Assembly (NCBI GenBank): GCA_963932145.1
Contig: OZ010582.1
Span: forward strand, 19,110,826 to 19,174,825
Reading direction: 5' to 3'
DNA: 64,000 nucleotides
Origin: Acanthosepion lycidas
Lineage: Eukaryota; Mollusca; Cephalopoda; Sepiida; Sepiidae
The number at the start of each line of letters is the position of its first letter. The first letter of the stretch is position 1. Below the pieces are notes generated by a model that saw only the letters and a program-made list of their open reading frames with translations, was not told the DNA's origin and did not search any database. Position numbers and translations under genes: made by a program. This document shows positions 40,268 to 48,556 of this stretch, in pieces.

Positions 40268-43200
40268 TCATCAGTTTCTGACAATATTGAGGATATTCTG
40301 TCTTATGTTTGAGATAAGTGGTTGTTTCTCCCTTTCATATGGCCTTGTGCCAGGTTAAGTTTAAGAAATAATAATAAAGAAAATCTCTTATCAAATTTTT
40401 TTTTATTTTTTCAGAAAATTGAAGCTTTTGAACACAGACTTTATTCTCATCCTCTGCACAAAGATCCACAACTTCAGGAACTTTATTCACTCTACGAACG
40501 CAAAGCTAAAGTATGTTTTAAAAAAAATAAAATTTTTTTAAGCTTTCAAAGTCATTGAAAATATTTCTTAATTTTGTATAATTAGAATGAAATCAATTTC
40601 TGTATGTATGTGTGTATGTATATATATATATATATATATATACATACACAACTTTTTTCTTTCTTTCACTTTCAATTTTTCTCTGGTGTTAATCTTTTTT
40701 TATTTTTTTTTTTTATTTTTTTTAATCTCCCTCTCATTCTTTTACTGTCTTCAAATTTTCTGAATAGTTAATCTCATTATGTGATATGGAACTTTGATCT
40801 CAAATATTTATTGATTACTAATCATGCATTTTAAAGGAACACATTGATTTGGTATTTGACATTCTGAGATGTCAATTTTATGCACAGTTCAAAAGCAATT
40901 ACATGGCCTTGTTGGTGGTGAATTATTTTCCACAGATGGAACCTTATTACTTTGATATTATTAATGTTCAAATGAGCTACAAGTCTTAGTTCCACCAGTT
41001 CAGACCTTCACAGCTAAGTCCTGCCACATACATGTGGTCGGGAGAAAGTTGCATTCAGACATCAGCTTCTCTAGAACTGTCAATTTTTGTGGATCGGGCA
41101 CCCAAAAGGATGCTTCCCTGACTACTGCAATCTTAACTTCTTCAAGTCTAGGTCAACCAACTTTCTATCCTACACATTCTCATAATGTGTTCCTCTTTCT
41201 CTCACCCTGCTTTATGTCCTTACAACAATCTCCTTCAGTAGCCATCTAACTTGAGTGGCTCTTGGGCCTTGTTTGGATGAACAATACTTTAAAAAATTGA
41301 ATTTCATCATATTTACTTAAAAATTTTAATTTTTATATTAAAAAATCTTTCTAAATTAGTAATTCTATTGTCTGCAGATTCAGTGCTGACTGCATTTCAC
41401 AAGATATGAAATGATCTAAAATTATGGCTGGCAAATACATTTGATATTCTCATTTTTACCCTTTGACTATAAACAAAAAATAACATTGTTCCTCTTTGTC
41501 TCTAAAAGAGCTAGAAAAATGATTGGCTTCTTTACTCATCATAGATTATTTTACATCATGTAAAAATTTTTTTCTGCAATTTCTAAATTCTGACATTTCT
41601 TTCGTCTTTGCAGATTGCTCAGGATATCAAATCCATTAAAGTAGGATTGAAAAAGAAAAAGTCTTTACTGCAAATGGATGAATTGAAATGTCGTAAACGT
41701 GTCTTAAGACGACTTGGCTATGCCACTTCTTCTGATGTCATTGAAATGAAAGGAAGAGTGGCATGTGAGATTGACAGGTCAGTGAGCAACTCTTTTTTTT
41801 TTTTTTTTTCCTAGTCTAATAACTATTAAAATATAATCTAATATTGCTTAACATGGTAATATGCACTGGCAAAATTAGAAAGAATTCCTCTCTTTAAAAT
41901 ATTAATTATTTATTTACCATTTTTGAACAAAAATATTACCAGCAATAAAAATCTTGTCAGCATTAAATAGCCTATTGAGGTTGAGATGTCATAAACCAAA
42001 CCAATCAAAAATTTCACATATTTTAAAAAATAGAATGTCTTTGTTTTTATTTCAAGTTTCATAGAAAATATTTATGCAGTTTAACCATAAGATAATGATT
42101 GATAATGAACATTTAAAGCTCATTGGTTGATTTTCCAATTACATCATTTTCCAGATATTAGAATTGTAGTTATTAATACTGCCTCATAATTAAAAACAAA
42201 AAGAAAAAAAAGTCAAGTGTCTTTAATATTTGTGCCTTGAATGACTCTTTCCATTTCCAATTTATCTCTCTTCTCTCTCTCTCTTTCTTTAATATTTTGA
42301 ACTTAATCATTATAAATATTAATTTTATTCTTATTGTCTTTATTTTTTTCTTTGCAGTGGGCAAGAGTTGCTTTTAACTGAACTTTTATTTAATGGTGTC
42401 TTCAACAATCTGACAGTCCAACAAAGCTGTGCTCTCCTCAGTTGTTTTGTCTGCCAAGAAAAATCTTCAGAATGGCCAAAACTCACAGAAACTCTTGGTG
42501 GGCCACTTCGAATTATGCAGGTAGGTGAAATCAAATATCCCTGTTTCAGAAAAACAATGTTACAAGAAATTAATTTTGACTTTATTCTTTTCTTTTCTCA
42601 GATTTTATTTATTTCTTCTACTTCTTGTTTTTGTTTTTTTTGTTTTTTCTCTCTCTCTCTCTCTCTCTCTCTTTACTTGTTTCAGACAAAGTTCAGAAAT
42701 GGTGGGAAGTTGAAGACAAGTTACTTATTTTTACTATTTCTCACTGTATATAATGAATCAAAGGAGTTAATAAATGATCAGTGGATTATTTAACTTTGTT
42801 TTCACATGTGTTATTTTAATAGGCAATATGGAAAAACTAGAAATTAAATCCATACAGCAGACATAGTTGACAAAGGATGAAGATTGATGAGATAGTTTTA
42901 TTTGCCAAGGGATCAGTGTAAATGGACTCATTCGTAGAATTCTAAATTTCATAAATCTAATTTAAGTGTGAAAAAAGGTAGGCAGTTTAAAGAATCATTT
43001 AGATGAAAAGCTAAAAATTTAGAATGAAGAATACTTAGTTGACTTGAAAGAAATGAAGACTGTAGAAATGATATGAAAAGCTTTGCATTGTGTATAAGCA
43101 TTTTTGAGAATAAGCATATACATGCATGCACACACTAATTTATAGATGTTTCTTAAGTGTATAGTTTGCATTGTCCTTGAAGTACATTCAATACCTTTTA

Positions 43201-43358
43201 TGACAAATGAAAATTGTTTGTTTTCAACCAAATTTTTGTCATCTCCATTGTACAAATTTCTAATTTAAATGTTGGAAATATTGTGATAATTGTAATTAAA
43301 AAAAAAAAAAAAAAAAAAATTCTCATCATGAAAGATGAAATTTTTCTCTCCTAAGGTT

Positions 43359-43406
<48 letters not shown>

Positions 43407-46400
43407 GGCCAATGTTTCCTGTTTGCATTTCTGGAATGATTTACACTCAGACTATTGTTCTCGTCTTTGTTATTATCACCAATGTTTTGGTGCTCTGTGT
43501 ATAATTTAGGTACCTTCATGAAATCGCTAAAAAAAAAAAAAATGGCATAGCTTGATGAAGACGCCAACCTTGCCGAAAACAAAATTTTATCATCTAAATG
43601 TTTATGTTATTATTAAGACGAAAGATCAAAGTATTTTGGGGTATTTTTTTACATTTTTTTAATCATTCCTAGCACATTTGAAATTGTGCTGAAAAGATGT
43701 AATTTGAAAATAAAACAAAGCAGGTCATAAACTTTTGCTAGGCTTGACAGGTGATGAATGACATATTGACGGATTCCATGAGGATAATTTGTTCTATGGA
43801 AGGAGAAACGTGAAATAATTTACATTTAAGTGAACAAATTATTTACCACTTTATTATTATGGAAAATTTTCAGCGCTCTAATTTATTTTTTTTGTACTTA
43901 GCTTTCACATTTACGTTTACGATGCTTTATGGAAAATATATTATAAAGAAATTAAAATAAGACTCGAGAGTGAGATTAAATTTCATAAGAAACGTATCTA
44001 ATTTATAGGTACCTTTCTTATGAAATTTTATCAGAAGTGTACATAAAATACTATAATTTTAGGTGCATTTATTACATTTTACTGTGTTATTTGTATTTCC
44101 ATTCATTTTATTATTAATTTTGATATTTCACTTATAGAAAAATGTCATAACTGAGATTAATATAAAAATAAGATCATATAAATTTCATAAGAGGATACTG
44201 ATACTTGTAGGTACCCTTCTCAGTTGAAATTGAAAAATCAAATTAACTTCTCCACACGTGCTTCGCAAAAGTAAAGGCCTTAACAGCGGAGAACAATGCT
44301 TAACTCAAATAACGCAACTTAATTGTATTCTGGTCAATCTTCCGTACTTTATAATTACAGCCCGATTATAAACACAAAATTACACTTCTTAATTACTGCA
44401 GATCTTCTGATTAGTCAAAATGATACAATTTACAACATGCTAAAAAAAAAGATCTCTCATAAGGAGACTTAGGAAACCCGATGTAGCTTTTAACTAATTT
44501 TATAATATTTTAACAACTTAAATGTAAAAATCTATTATAATTAGAAAATAACAAATAATTGTATTAAAAATTCATTTTTCATCGAAAAAATTGTGTTTTC
44601 AGAAAATATTGTCCATATTCATAGAAGCATTTGAAATTAAATATCTTTGTTTTATTGAGTTTTGTATGCTACAATTCAGAGCTGATTTTCAGGTAGTGTA
44701 CAATTAAAAACAGGATTTGCATTCCTCAAAGCCTTGTGCTTTTTAACTATTGTAATCACTAAACCTGATGCGATTGAATTTCTATTAGGTTGGTGCAAAA
44801 ATAATGACGTAATGTCGTTTTTTGACGTATTTTTTAACGTCAAAAAACGACATTACGCCATTATTTTTGCAGCAACCTAATAGCATTTTCATAAATTAGT
44901 TTTTTTTTTGGGGGGGGGTAATAAATATATCTGCCATGACTTTAATAAAAACATATTTATAATAATTTTGATCATCTGTGAATAGTTCCTGAAAGTTTCA
45001 TTAACATCCGACAATTTATTTTTGCAAATTAATGTGTCATACCAAAAAAAATGTGCTAAAAATTGTCTGTTATTTTACTAGTTCCGGTGATACAAAGAGA
45101 AACAAGGTTTCATCATGCTATGCTCTTCTCTTTTTTTTTTTTTTTTTTTAGCGATCTTGTGGAGGTACCACCTATGTATAATTCATATTTATTCTCAAGA
45201 TTGTTAATACAATATTCACTTGTAAACAAAAGAATTCTTATATAATTTAAAAATGTTTTGGCTTTAAATAACCCAGAAATGGTTGATAAGCTGTAAAATA
45301 AAATGACTCAATCTGGAAAATGTTTAGATAAATTTAAATTGAACCATTTAATCTTGTTCTACTGACCGTGTCTCAAGACATTTTGCCTTGTTCTTATTTA
45401 GTACTATTTCGTTAGAGCTTTCCCGTTTCCACTGAAAAATGTTTTGGCTTTAAACCTTAAAAAGCCATAAAAAACAAATCAGTCAATTACTATGTTCCAC
45501 TGAGTCTAAATTTGTGCAGACTAAACACTGATAATAACAAAAATGAGGACTGTAAAGAGGTCATTTTTTGTAATGACTGCACCTTTATTAATAATAGTAA
45601 TAGTGCTAGCCAAATGCTATAAGTATGAATAGAACATTTGTATTTAGAGGAGAAAGAAAAAAAAATTGTTTTTAAGATTCTTGGGTTGCCATGAAACCAT
45701 CTTGCACTACCTCAAGTTGCCTTATTAAACTTGTTCGTTTTGAGGATTATATTCCAAGTATGAGTACGTGAATGTTTTCTGGCCAAAAATTTTTGATGAG
45801 TTAATTTTATTTTGTTCTCTGTTTGTAGGATACAGCCAGAAGAATAGCAAGAGTAAGCAAAGAAGCCAAAATTGAAATGGATGAAGAACTTTATGTGGAT
45901 TCTTTTAAGCCTCACATGATGGATGTGGTTAATGCTTGGTGCAACGGAGCTGAATTTGCTCAGATTTGCAAAATGACTGACATTTTTGAAGGTAAAATCA
46001 CTTTTGAGTTTCTTATTGCAACCAAATTGGGACAGAAGATTCACTTTAATTCTAAAATGAGTGTACAGTCCAAATATTCCTACAAAATATCAATTATCTG
46101 ATTACAGTTGAAAAATTCATCAATATTTGTACCTATTTTAAAGAGAAAAAAGAAAATTATGGTTAAAATTAATAACATTGAAAATACAGAAAAGAAAAAT
46201 TACATATTTTGTTTAATTAATAAAGGTTTGAAATTTCCTGATTTAGTTTCCATTTCTGTGGATATTCCCCCTCCCCCCTCAGATGCATGCGGTAAAATGA
46301 GATTTAAAAACGTGCATTAAACAGTGAAAAATTAATGTTGAAAGTATCTCTGTTTATTTTTGCCAAAAGGAAACGTGATCCGAATTATGCGCAGATTGGA

Positions 46401-48462
46401 AGAAATGCTTCGACAAATGTGCCAAGCTTCCAAAGCTATTGGCAACACAGAATTAGAAACAAAGTTCTCAGAAGGTAAAGAACTTCTATTCTGCTCTTTG
46501 GAAATATTTCTCATTTTTTTTATTTGACTGCTACAAATTATATGTAAACATATACATACACACACACACACACACTAATGTGGAAAAAGTTTTTGGCTTG
46601 ACCCACTTACCAAAATCTAACCAAACATTTTTTTTCTCCTTCCTGAGTCGGTCAAGAACTGAACTTTTCAAGAACCCTGTGTGTGTGTACACAGATCCCA
46701 TGTTTTCTCCAAGCATCACTCTTAATGAAAATCCAAGCTCTGAATGTTTATTTAGTCTCAAGTTCATACATGACATACAGTCCATCACTAAAGATGCTGG
46801 TAAAATGATTGCCTCACTCTGTTTCTCCAAATAAGGACCTGATTCCTGACTCCTTCTGCCATACTTTATCTTTTACAAGTCAGATTAAATTTAAAAAAAA
46901 AAAAAAAAAAAAAAATGGAGAATTGCTGACATATATACCCAATCCTTACTTTCCAGTCTTGTTCGTAATCATTTATGTGGACTTGTGACAGGAAGACTTA
47001 ATTTTTCACTATTGCATTGTATCAATATTCTATTGCTATTTCCATGGCAAATGTTCAGATGAACTACATTCTTTAGTTTCACTTGTTCAGACCTTTACAT
47101 CTAAGTCATGCTACTTCCATGGGGTTGAATCCTCCCCATTTCCTCTCTACTCCAAATGTAAAAAGGAAAATTTGATGAAACAGCTTTTCTCAAGAACTGC
47201 TACTTCCCAGAGCAATACAATCTTAACCTCTACAAGTTAAAGATCAAACATTATCTATCCTCCTCATCCTCATAATATTTACTTCCTACCACCTCTTATT
47301 CATATCATCACTGTTTCTACTATAACCCTCTATCTTGAGTGGCTCTCAAACCAATTTCGTGAATTTTAGTAATAAAATATATAAGTTGATCATTCTTCCT
47401 CATTAATGAAATGTTTTGTTATGGTAACAAGAGGTATTACCATAATAAAAGAATATCTCATTAGTATGTAGGGGAGATCAGTATGTTAATATATATCTTT
47501 TTATTTCTTAACTTTCTTTAGAGATTTTTACTGAGTTAAAAAGCAAAAATTTTCTTGCAAAAAATTGTGTAGATACAAATCTTATTATCAAAGCAGAAAA
47601 TATAACCACTACAATTGTAAAATTACTTAAATATGTCTGTCATTTTTGTTGCTACAGGTAAGCATGCACACAATCATTTTCTGAAACCAATAAAAGTGTA
47701 TTAACATCCTAATCTCCCATGCATACTCAAAGTATGCCTTTATTAGTAATACAAAGCATGTTAATTTATTACTGACAATAATGATTATTAAGAGTATTTT
47801 GTTGCCACTGCCTAACTGAATTCTTTTTTCTTTGATCATTTTCTGATTCTCCTTTTGTCACACAACATGAATGTGGAATAATTAGAAAAAAAAAAAGATT
47901 GTTTTTAATAACTGATGGAATGTAACTTTGATTGTATGGCATTTTTCTTAAAAACCATTAAATGTAAAAAGATTAATATTTTGTTAGATTTTAAGATAAG
48001 GCTGTGATTATTCAAACAATTGAATGACTAATATTGGTCATTAGACATGGAAGACTTGTCAAAGGTTCCTATATTACTTTTTTTGTACATTCAAACTTAA
48101 TCTCTTTTAACCTTTTTGTGTAAATTGTTTTCTCTTTGGGAGAGATCTGCTTATTGCAATGGCATTCATTTGCAGCCAACTGAAACATTGTTATTGTAAG
48201 ACTGACAATACAAAAAACAGACATTGATAATGTTAATATGTAGGGTGTTTGGTGCTAAAGTGGTTTCTATGGAAGTCACTAAGTGGCATTAGTGTTGACA
48301 GTCATATTAGGACATAGAATGAGAGAATTCTAGTTTGTTGTGCACTGAAAATAACACAATTGGCAATTAATTTCATTATTTGAAAACTGTTTATGTAAAA
48401 ATTCACTTCAAATTTTTTTTTTTTTTCTCTTCTATATGTTGTAAATATACGTTTAATTTCTC

Positions 48463-48500
<38 letters not shown>

Positions 48501-48556
48501 CAGGAATTGGAAAAATCAAAAGAGACATAGTCTTTGCTGCCAGCTTGTACTTATAG
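15591..48556 (+). CDS. MTREX: MTREX / MTR4 / SKIV2L2, nuclear exosome RNA helicase, complete, 26 coding exons
   Basis: Ski2-like DExH helicase that unwinds and threads RNA into the nuclear exosome; in animals it is the core of the TRAMP, NEXT and PAXT complexes (family knowledge). The spliced reading frame is 3,078 nt, giving 1025 residues; the human protein, from memory, is about 1042. Motif I AHTSAGKT lies at residues 144-151, [10 protein letters not shown] at 171-180, motif II DEIH at 235-238, motif III SAT at 266-268, motif V region [13 protein letters not shown] at 466-478, and motif [12 protein letters not shown] at 504-513. A KOW-bearing arch follows (about 590-840), and the DSHCT C-terminal domain ends in FAASLYL and a TAG stop. 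The start is the ATG in the context [20 protein letters not shown] matches the conserved animal N-terminus. All 25 introns are GT-AG, phases agree throughout, and no frame break was found. All catalytic motifs are intact, so the gene should be functional. Confidence 0.97.
15707..17479. other. MTREX intron 1, 5' part
   Basis: AT-rich intron with T runs at about 16931-16954 and 17067-17099. No exon or known mobile element recognised. Confidence 0.45.
17480..19260. repeat. Foldback repeat family copy or copies in MTREX intron 1
   Basis: Blocks match the element at 43509-45166 in reverse order and orientation: 18100-18210 with 44630-44720, 18570-18625 (palindrome around GGTACC) with 43990-44040, 18700-18900 with 43740-43930, and 19165-19250 with 43609-43690. 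17500-17760 instead matches 44920-45060 in direct orientation, so the arms are rearranged. Several A/T runs interrupt it. Confidence 0.65.
20225..20600 (+). repeat. Foldback family fragment, end of intron 1
   Basis: Shares 'caattcagagcagattttt', 'tttaaattctccaa', 'gaattacttgaaatttcataaaat' and 'ggtaacagatg' with 1-260, in the same orientation. Confidence 0.5.
20726..20827 (+). CDS. MTREX: MTREX exon 2
   Basis: Residues 39-73. Poorly conserved charged linker with a basic SKKHK cluster that could act as a nuclear localisation signal (inference). Acceptor TTAATTAG|AGCC, donor ATCAC|GTAAGT. Confidence 0.9.
20828..22567. other. MTREX intron 2 with a duplicated segment
   Basis: A segment of about 48 bp, 'ttctgtacgatat.ctgaag' through 'ccaaaatagaaacaagt', occurs at about 21580-21628 and 21983-22031 in direct orientation. 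Probably two copies of an unclassified mobile element; the rest of the intron gave no match I can name. Confidence 0.45.
22568..22637 (+). CDS. MTREX: MTREX exon 3
   Basis: Residues 73-96, ending in ETLESCTHE, close to the vertebrate ETVEGCTHE. Acceptor TTTTCAG|ACTGG, donor CATGAG|GTAAAT, ending in phase 0. Confidence 0.95.
22851..22901. repeat. Perfect 23-bp hairpin in intron 3
   Basis: Arms 22851-22873 and 22879-22901 are exact reverse complements around the loop ACAAA. Just upstream, CAGGTTGACTTGTATAAAT is repeated as CAGGTTGACCTGTATAAAT 28 bp later. Confidence 0.9.
23391..23566 (+). CDS. MTREX: MTREX exon 4 (Walker A / motif I)
   Basis: Residues 97-155. It holds the Q-motif-like [13 protein letters not shown] and motif I AHTSAGKT, the ATP phosphate-binding loop with catalytic lysine 150. 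Donor is GCTGT|GTAAGT. A 5S-rRNA-derived SINE sits 37 bp into the following intron. Confidence 0.97.
23603..23970 (+). mobile_element. 5S-rRNA-derived SINE, 5'-truncated, in intron 4
   Basis: The first 104 bases match 5S rRNA: AACATTGAAACACCGGTTCT, TGATCACTGAAGTTAAGCAA, TAGATGGGTG, then GAGCTGTAAGC. A unique body follows, sharing 'ccaatt..gttca', 'aaaagtatgaatc' and a tail of TGATAAGCTATAAAAACAAATC with the copy at 58007. The internal promoter elements are damaged. Same strand as MTREX. Confidence 0.78.
25050..25224 (+). CDS. MTREX: MTREX exon 5 (motifs Ia, Ib)
   Basis: Residues 155-213. It contains [13 protein letters not shown] (motif Ia), the TGDV and MTTE segments of RecA domain 1, nearly identical to vertebrate MTREX. 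Acceptor ATTTGCAG|C, donor ACTGAG|GTAAGA. Confidence 0.97.
26073..26163 (+). CDS. MTREX: MTREX exon 6 (DEIH box)
   Basis: Residues 214-244. It carries [17 protein letters not shown] and the Walker B box DEIH (235-238) followed by YMRD, diagnostic of the Ski2/Mtr4 family. Donor is ACAAAG|GTAGAA. Confidence 0.97.
26306..26430 (+). CDS. MTREX: MTREX exon 7 (SAT motif)
   Basis: Residues 244-285. [16 protein letters not shown] leads to motif [12 protein letters not shown], then [11 protein letters not shown]. Acceptor TTTATTTAG|AGAG, donor AAACAG|GTATTT. Confidence 0.97.
26594..27250 (+). repeat. Interspersed repeat with duplicated 3' part, intron 7
   Basis: Starts AGCAGTAGAGCCCGGCATTG. The 3' block GTGAAGTTTTGTTGAAATC..GAAAAATGTAGGAAATCCGATCC and TTTTATAA.AAGTA occurs at about 26913-27009 and again at 27140-27245. 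This resembles the 3' tails of RTE-mobilised SINEs, but the class is not certain. Confidence 0.5.
28545..28643 (+). CDS. MTREX: MTREX exon 8
   Basis: Residues 286-318, with [19 protein letters not shown] at the RecA1/RecA2 junction. The acceptor TTTCCTAG lies just after a 23-base T run. Confidence 0.96.
29130..29365 (-). mobile_element. tRNA-derived SINE in intron 8
   Basis: Read on the minus strand it starts near 29358 with AAGGCATGGCACAGTGATAA and GGCATTGGTTAGATCC, followed by a box-B-like GAGTTCAATACC and CGGTTAAGGCAGTGG. The rest is a SINE body. The tRNA-like head has lost a clean cloverleaf, so it is not a tRNA gene. Confidence 0.6.
29848..29956 (+). CDS. MTREX: MTREX exon 9
   Basis: Residues 319-355. 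[15 protein letters not shown] is conserved; the later glycine/arginine-rich stretch is the variable linker also seen in the human protein. Acceptor CTTTCAG|GGTG, donor CAAAG|GTATGT. Confidence 0.95.
30140..30271 (+). CDS. MTREX: MTREX exon 10 (motif IV)
   Basis: Residues 355-399, including [20 protein letters not shown] and [10 protein letters not shown] at the start of RecA domain 2. The acceptor TTTCCCCAG abuts a T run of about 33 bases. Confidence 0.96.
30499..30850 (-). mobile_element. Penelope-like element RT fragment with inverted copy, intron 10
   Basis: The minus-strand frame (30729-30499) reads [20 protein letters not shown] followed by [18 protein letters not shown], matching the FLD and Y+KPT..HFxSxH blocks near the end of Penelope-type reverse transcriptases. 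The segment 30715-30832 is a reverse-complement copy of 30540-30645, so the two form an imperfect hairpin of about 290 bp. Confidence 0.65.
30950..31029 (+). CDS. MTREX: MTREX exon 11
   Basis: Residues 399-425, with [21 protein letters not shown], close to the vertebrate sequence. Acceptor TTCCTGTAG|CTGA, donor CCACAG|GTCAGT. Confidence 0.95.
31517..31627 (+). CDS. MTREX: MTREX exon 12
   Basis: Residues 426-462. [11 protein letters not shown] (436-446) is a hallmark of Ski2-like helicases, followed by [14 protein letters not shown]. Acceptor TTTGCAG|GTTG, donor ATTAAG|GTAAAT. Confidence 0.97.
31628..33019. other. MTREX intron 12
   Basis: AT-rich. At 32348-32460 there is a plus-oriented fragment like 9245-9450 (ACCCCAAGCAAGGCAATAAT, AACCTATCTAGTTCTATTGG). 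An A run lies at about 32600-32622. Nothing else recognised. Confidence 0.45.
33020..33121 (+). CDS. MTREX: MTREX exon 13 (motif V)
   Basis: Residues 463-496, with [19 protein letters not shown] and [11 protein letters not shown]. Acceptor AATTTTAG|GCCC, donor AGATGG|GTAAGT. The following intron holds a minus-strand tRNA-derived SINE. Confidence 0.97.
33195..33475 (-). mobile_element. tRNA-derived SINE, intron 13
   Basis: On the minus strand the head reads AATGGATAGCAGCTCAGATTG, AGGAATCAGAGAGCC, then box-B-like AAGTTCAAATTCC. The body and the distal ATACACACTTAGGCGATCAT block match the copy at 63222-63475, which is less decayed. Confidence 0.72.
34465..34590 (+). CDS. MTREX: MTREX exon 14 (motif VI)
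   Basis: Residues 497-538. [17 protein letters not shown] holds the arginine fingers of motif VI. It then reads [14 protein letters not shown]. The acceptor AAAG lies directly behind a T run of more than 20 bases, with a second T run about 60 bases upstream. Confidence 0.97.
35285..35435 (+). CDS. MTREX: MTREX exon 15
   Basis: Residues 539-589, the winged-helix region: [20 protein letters not shown] and [17 protein letters not shown] are near-identical to vertebrate MTREX. Acceptor TTATTACAG|GGAG, donor GGAAT|GTAAGC. Confidence 0.97.
36116..36288 (+). CDS. MTREX: MTREX exon 16
   Basis: Residues 589-646, start of the arch: charged helical segment, [17 protein letters not shown], and [11 protein letters not shown] leading into the KOW domain. 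Acceptor CTATTTAG|GTTT, donor CTCAAG|GTATGG. Confidence 0.95.
36669..36740 (+). CDS. MTREX: MTREX exon 17 (KOW)
   Basis: Residues 647-670, with [15 protein letters not shown], the KOW domain of the arch; in homologues this domain docks adaptors carrying arch-interacting motifs. Donor is GTAAA|GTGAGT. Confidence 0.95.
37136..37255 (+). CDS. MTREX: MTREX exon 18 (arch, divergent)
   Basis: Residues 671-710. [12 protein letters not shown] and KKGEMQ match the family. The serine/proline-rich middle is species-specific. The following intron carries a decayed minus-strand LINE. Confidence 0.92.
37620..39230 (-). mobile_element. CR1/Jockey-like LINE, decayed, intron 18
   Basis: Minus-strand blocks in order: [20 protein letters not shown] (about 38900), [15 protein letters not shown] and NIYTDNTTR at the place of the YxDD box (about 38560-38400), and FFPRTAVF near 37800 in the C-terminal region. 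The catalytic YADD is altered to YTDN and frames are broken. Antisense to MTREX. Confidence 0.78.
39361..39471 (+). CDS. MTREX: MTREX exon 19
   Basis: Residues 711-747, with [20 protein letters not shown] followed by KDLRSPDSR. Acceptor CTGTTGTAG|GTTG, donor ATTCAG|GTAAAT. Confidence 0.96.
39965..40057 (+). CDS. MTREX: MTREX exon 20
   Basis: Residues 748-778, with [12 protein letters not shown], strongly conserved. The acceptor CTAG follows a T run of about 20 bases; donor ATCAAG|GTAAAC. Confidence 0.96.
40415..40510 (+). CDS. MTREX: MTREX exon 21
   Basis: Residues 779-810, with [18 protein letters not shown], the return helix of the arch. Acceptor TTTTTCAG|AAAA, donor GCTAAA|GTATGT. Confidence 0.96.
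40880..41285 (+). mobile_element. LINE 3' end, intron 21
   Basis: Homologous to 47036-47350 and 52980-53125: shared TTCA.ATGA.CTAC, CAATCTTAAC.TCT.CAAGT, and the terminal CTTGAGTGGCTCTTGGGCCTT. The C-terminal RT sense frame is scrambled. Confidence 0.6.
41614..41777 (+). CDS. MTREX: MTREX exon 22
   Basis: Residues 811-865. Lysine-rich helix, then [17 protein letters not shown] and [16 protein letters not shown], the start of the DSHCT domain. Acceptor TTTGCAG|ATTG, donor GACAG|GTCAGT. Confidence 0.97.
42358..42520 (+). CDS. MTREX: MTREX exon 23 (DSHCT)
   Basis: Residues 865-919: [43 protein letters not shown]. Acceptor TTTGCAG|TGGG, donor ATGCAG|GTAGGT. The next intron (3.3 kb) contains the inverted-repeat element at 43509-45166. 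Confidence 0.97.
43509..45166. mobile_element. Long inverted-repeat (foldback) element, intron 23
   Basis: The left end GTACCTTCATGAAATCGCTA plus A run and the right end, T run plus TAGCGATCTTGTGGAGGTAC, are inverted copies; just inside, GCATAGCTTGATGAAGAC and its reverse complement match GCATAGCATGATGAAAC. The middle (43990-44040) is itself a palindrome around GGTACC. No coding capacity. Related blocks occur at 1-470, 17480-19260 and 20225-20600. A MADE1-like MITE is inserted at 44785. Confidence 0.6.
44785..44880. mobile_element. MADE1-like mariner MITE, 96 bp
   Basis: Near-palindromic. Starts TTAGGTTGGTGCAAAAATAA and ends with its inverse TTATTTTTGCAGCAACCTAA, flanked by TA at 44783-44784 and 44881-44882. 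The first 16 bases equal those I recall for the primate Hsmar1/MADE1 terminus. Centre rich in GACGT and CGTTTTTTGACG. Confidence 0.88.
45255..45490 (+). repeat. Two 5S-SINE tail fragments
   Basis: 45255-45305 (GGTTGATAAGCTGTAAAATA) and 45439-45486 (AAGCCATAAAAAACAAATCA) each end like the 5S SINE at 58007. Both are preceded by AAAATGTTTTGGCTTTAAA. Only tails remain, as in 5'-truncated retrocopies. Confidence 0.5.
45829..45991 (+). CDS. MTREX: MTREX exon 24 (DSHCT)
   Basis: Residues 920-974: [45 protein letters not shown]. Acceptor GTTTGTAG|GATA, donor TGAAG|GTAAAA. Confidence 0.97.
46370..46474 (+). CDS. MTREX: MTREX exon 25 (DSHCT)
   Basis: Residues 974-1009: [29 protein letters not shown]. 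Acceptor GCCAAAAG is weak in pyrimidines; donor AGAAG|GTAAAG. Confidence 0.96.
46580..47370 (+). mobile_element. CR1-like LINE 3' part, intron 25
   Basis: An open stretch at 46659-46830 includes [20 protein letters not shown], like the RT segment following the YxDD box. Downstream, after an A run at 46892-46914, the sequence matches the 3' ends at 40880-41285 and 52980-53125, ending CTTGAGTGGCTCT. Decayed. Confidence 0.6.
48504..48556 (+). CDS. MTREX: MTREX exon 26, stop codon
   Basis: Residues 1009-1025, [17 protein letters not shown] then TAG, the invariant C-terminus of the family. The acceptor TTTCAG follows a T run of more than 30 bases. The 3' UTR follows. Confidence 0.97.

Noticed and set aside
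46108..46320. Open frame of 70 residues after exon 24
   Set aside because: It is intronic, lysine/asparagine-rich and not needed: exon 24 joins exon 25 in phase with full family conservation.
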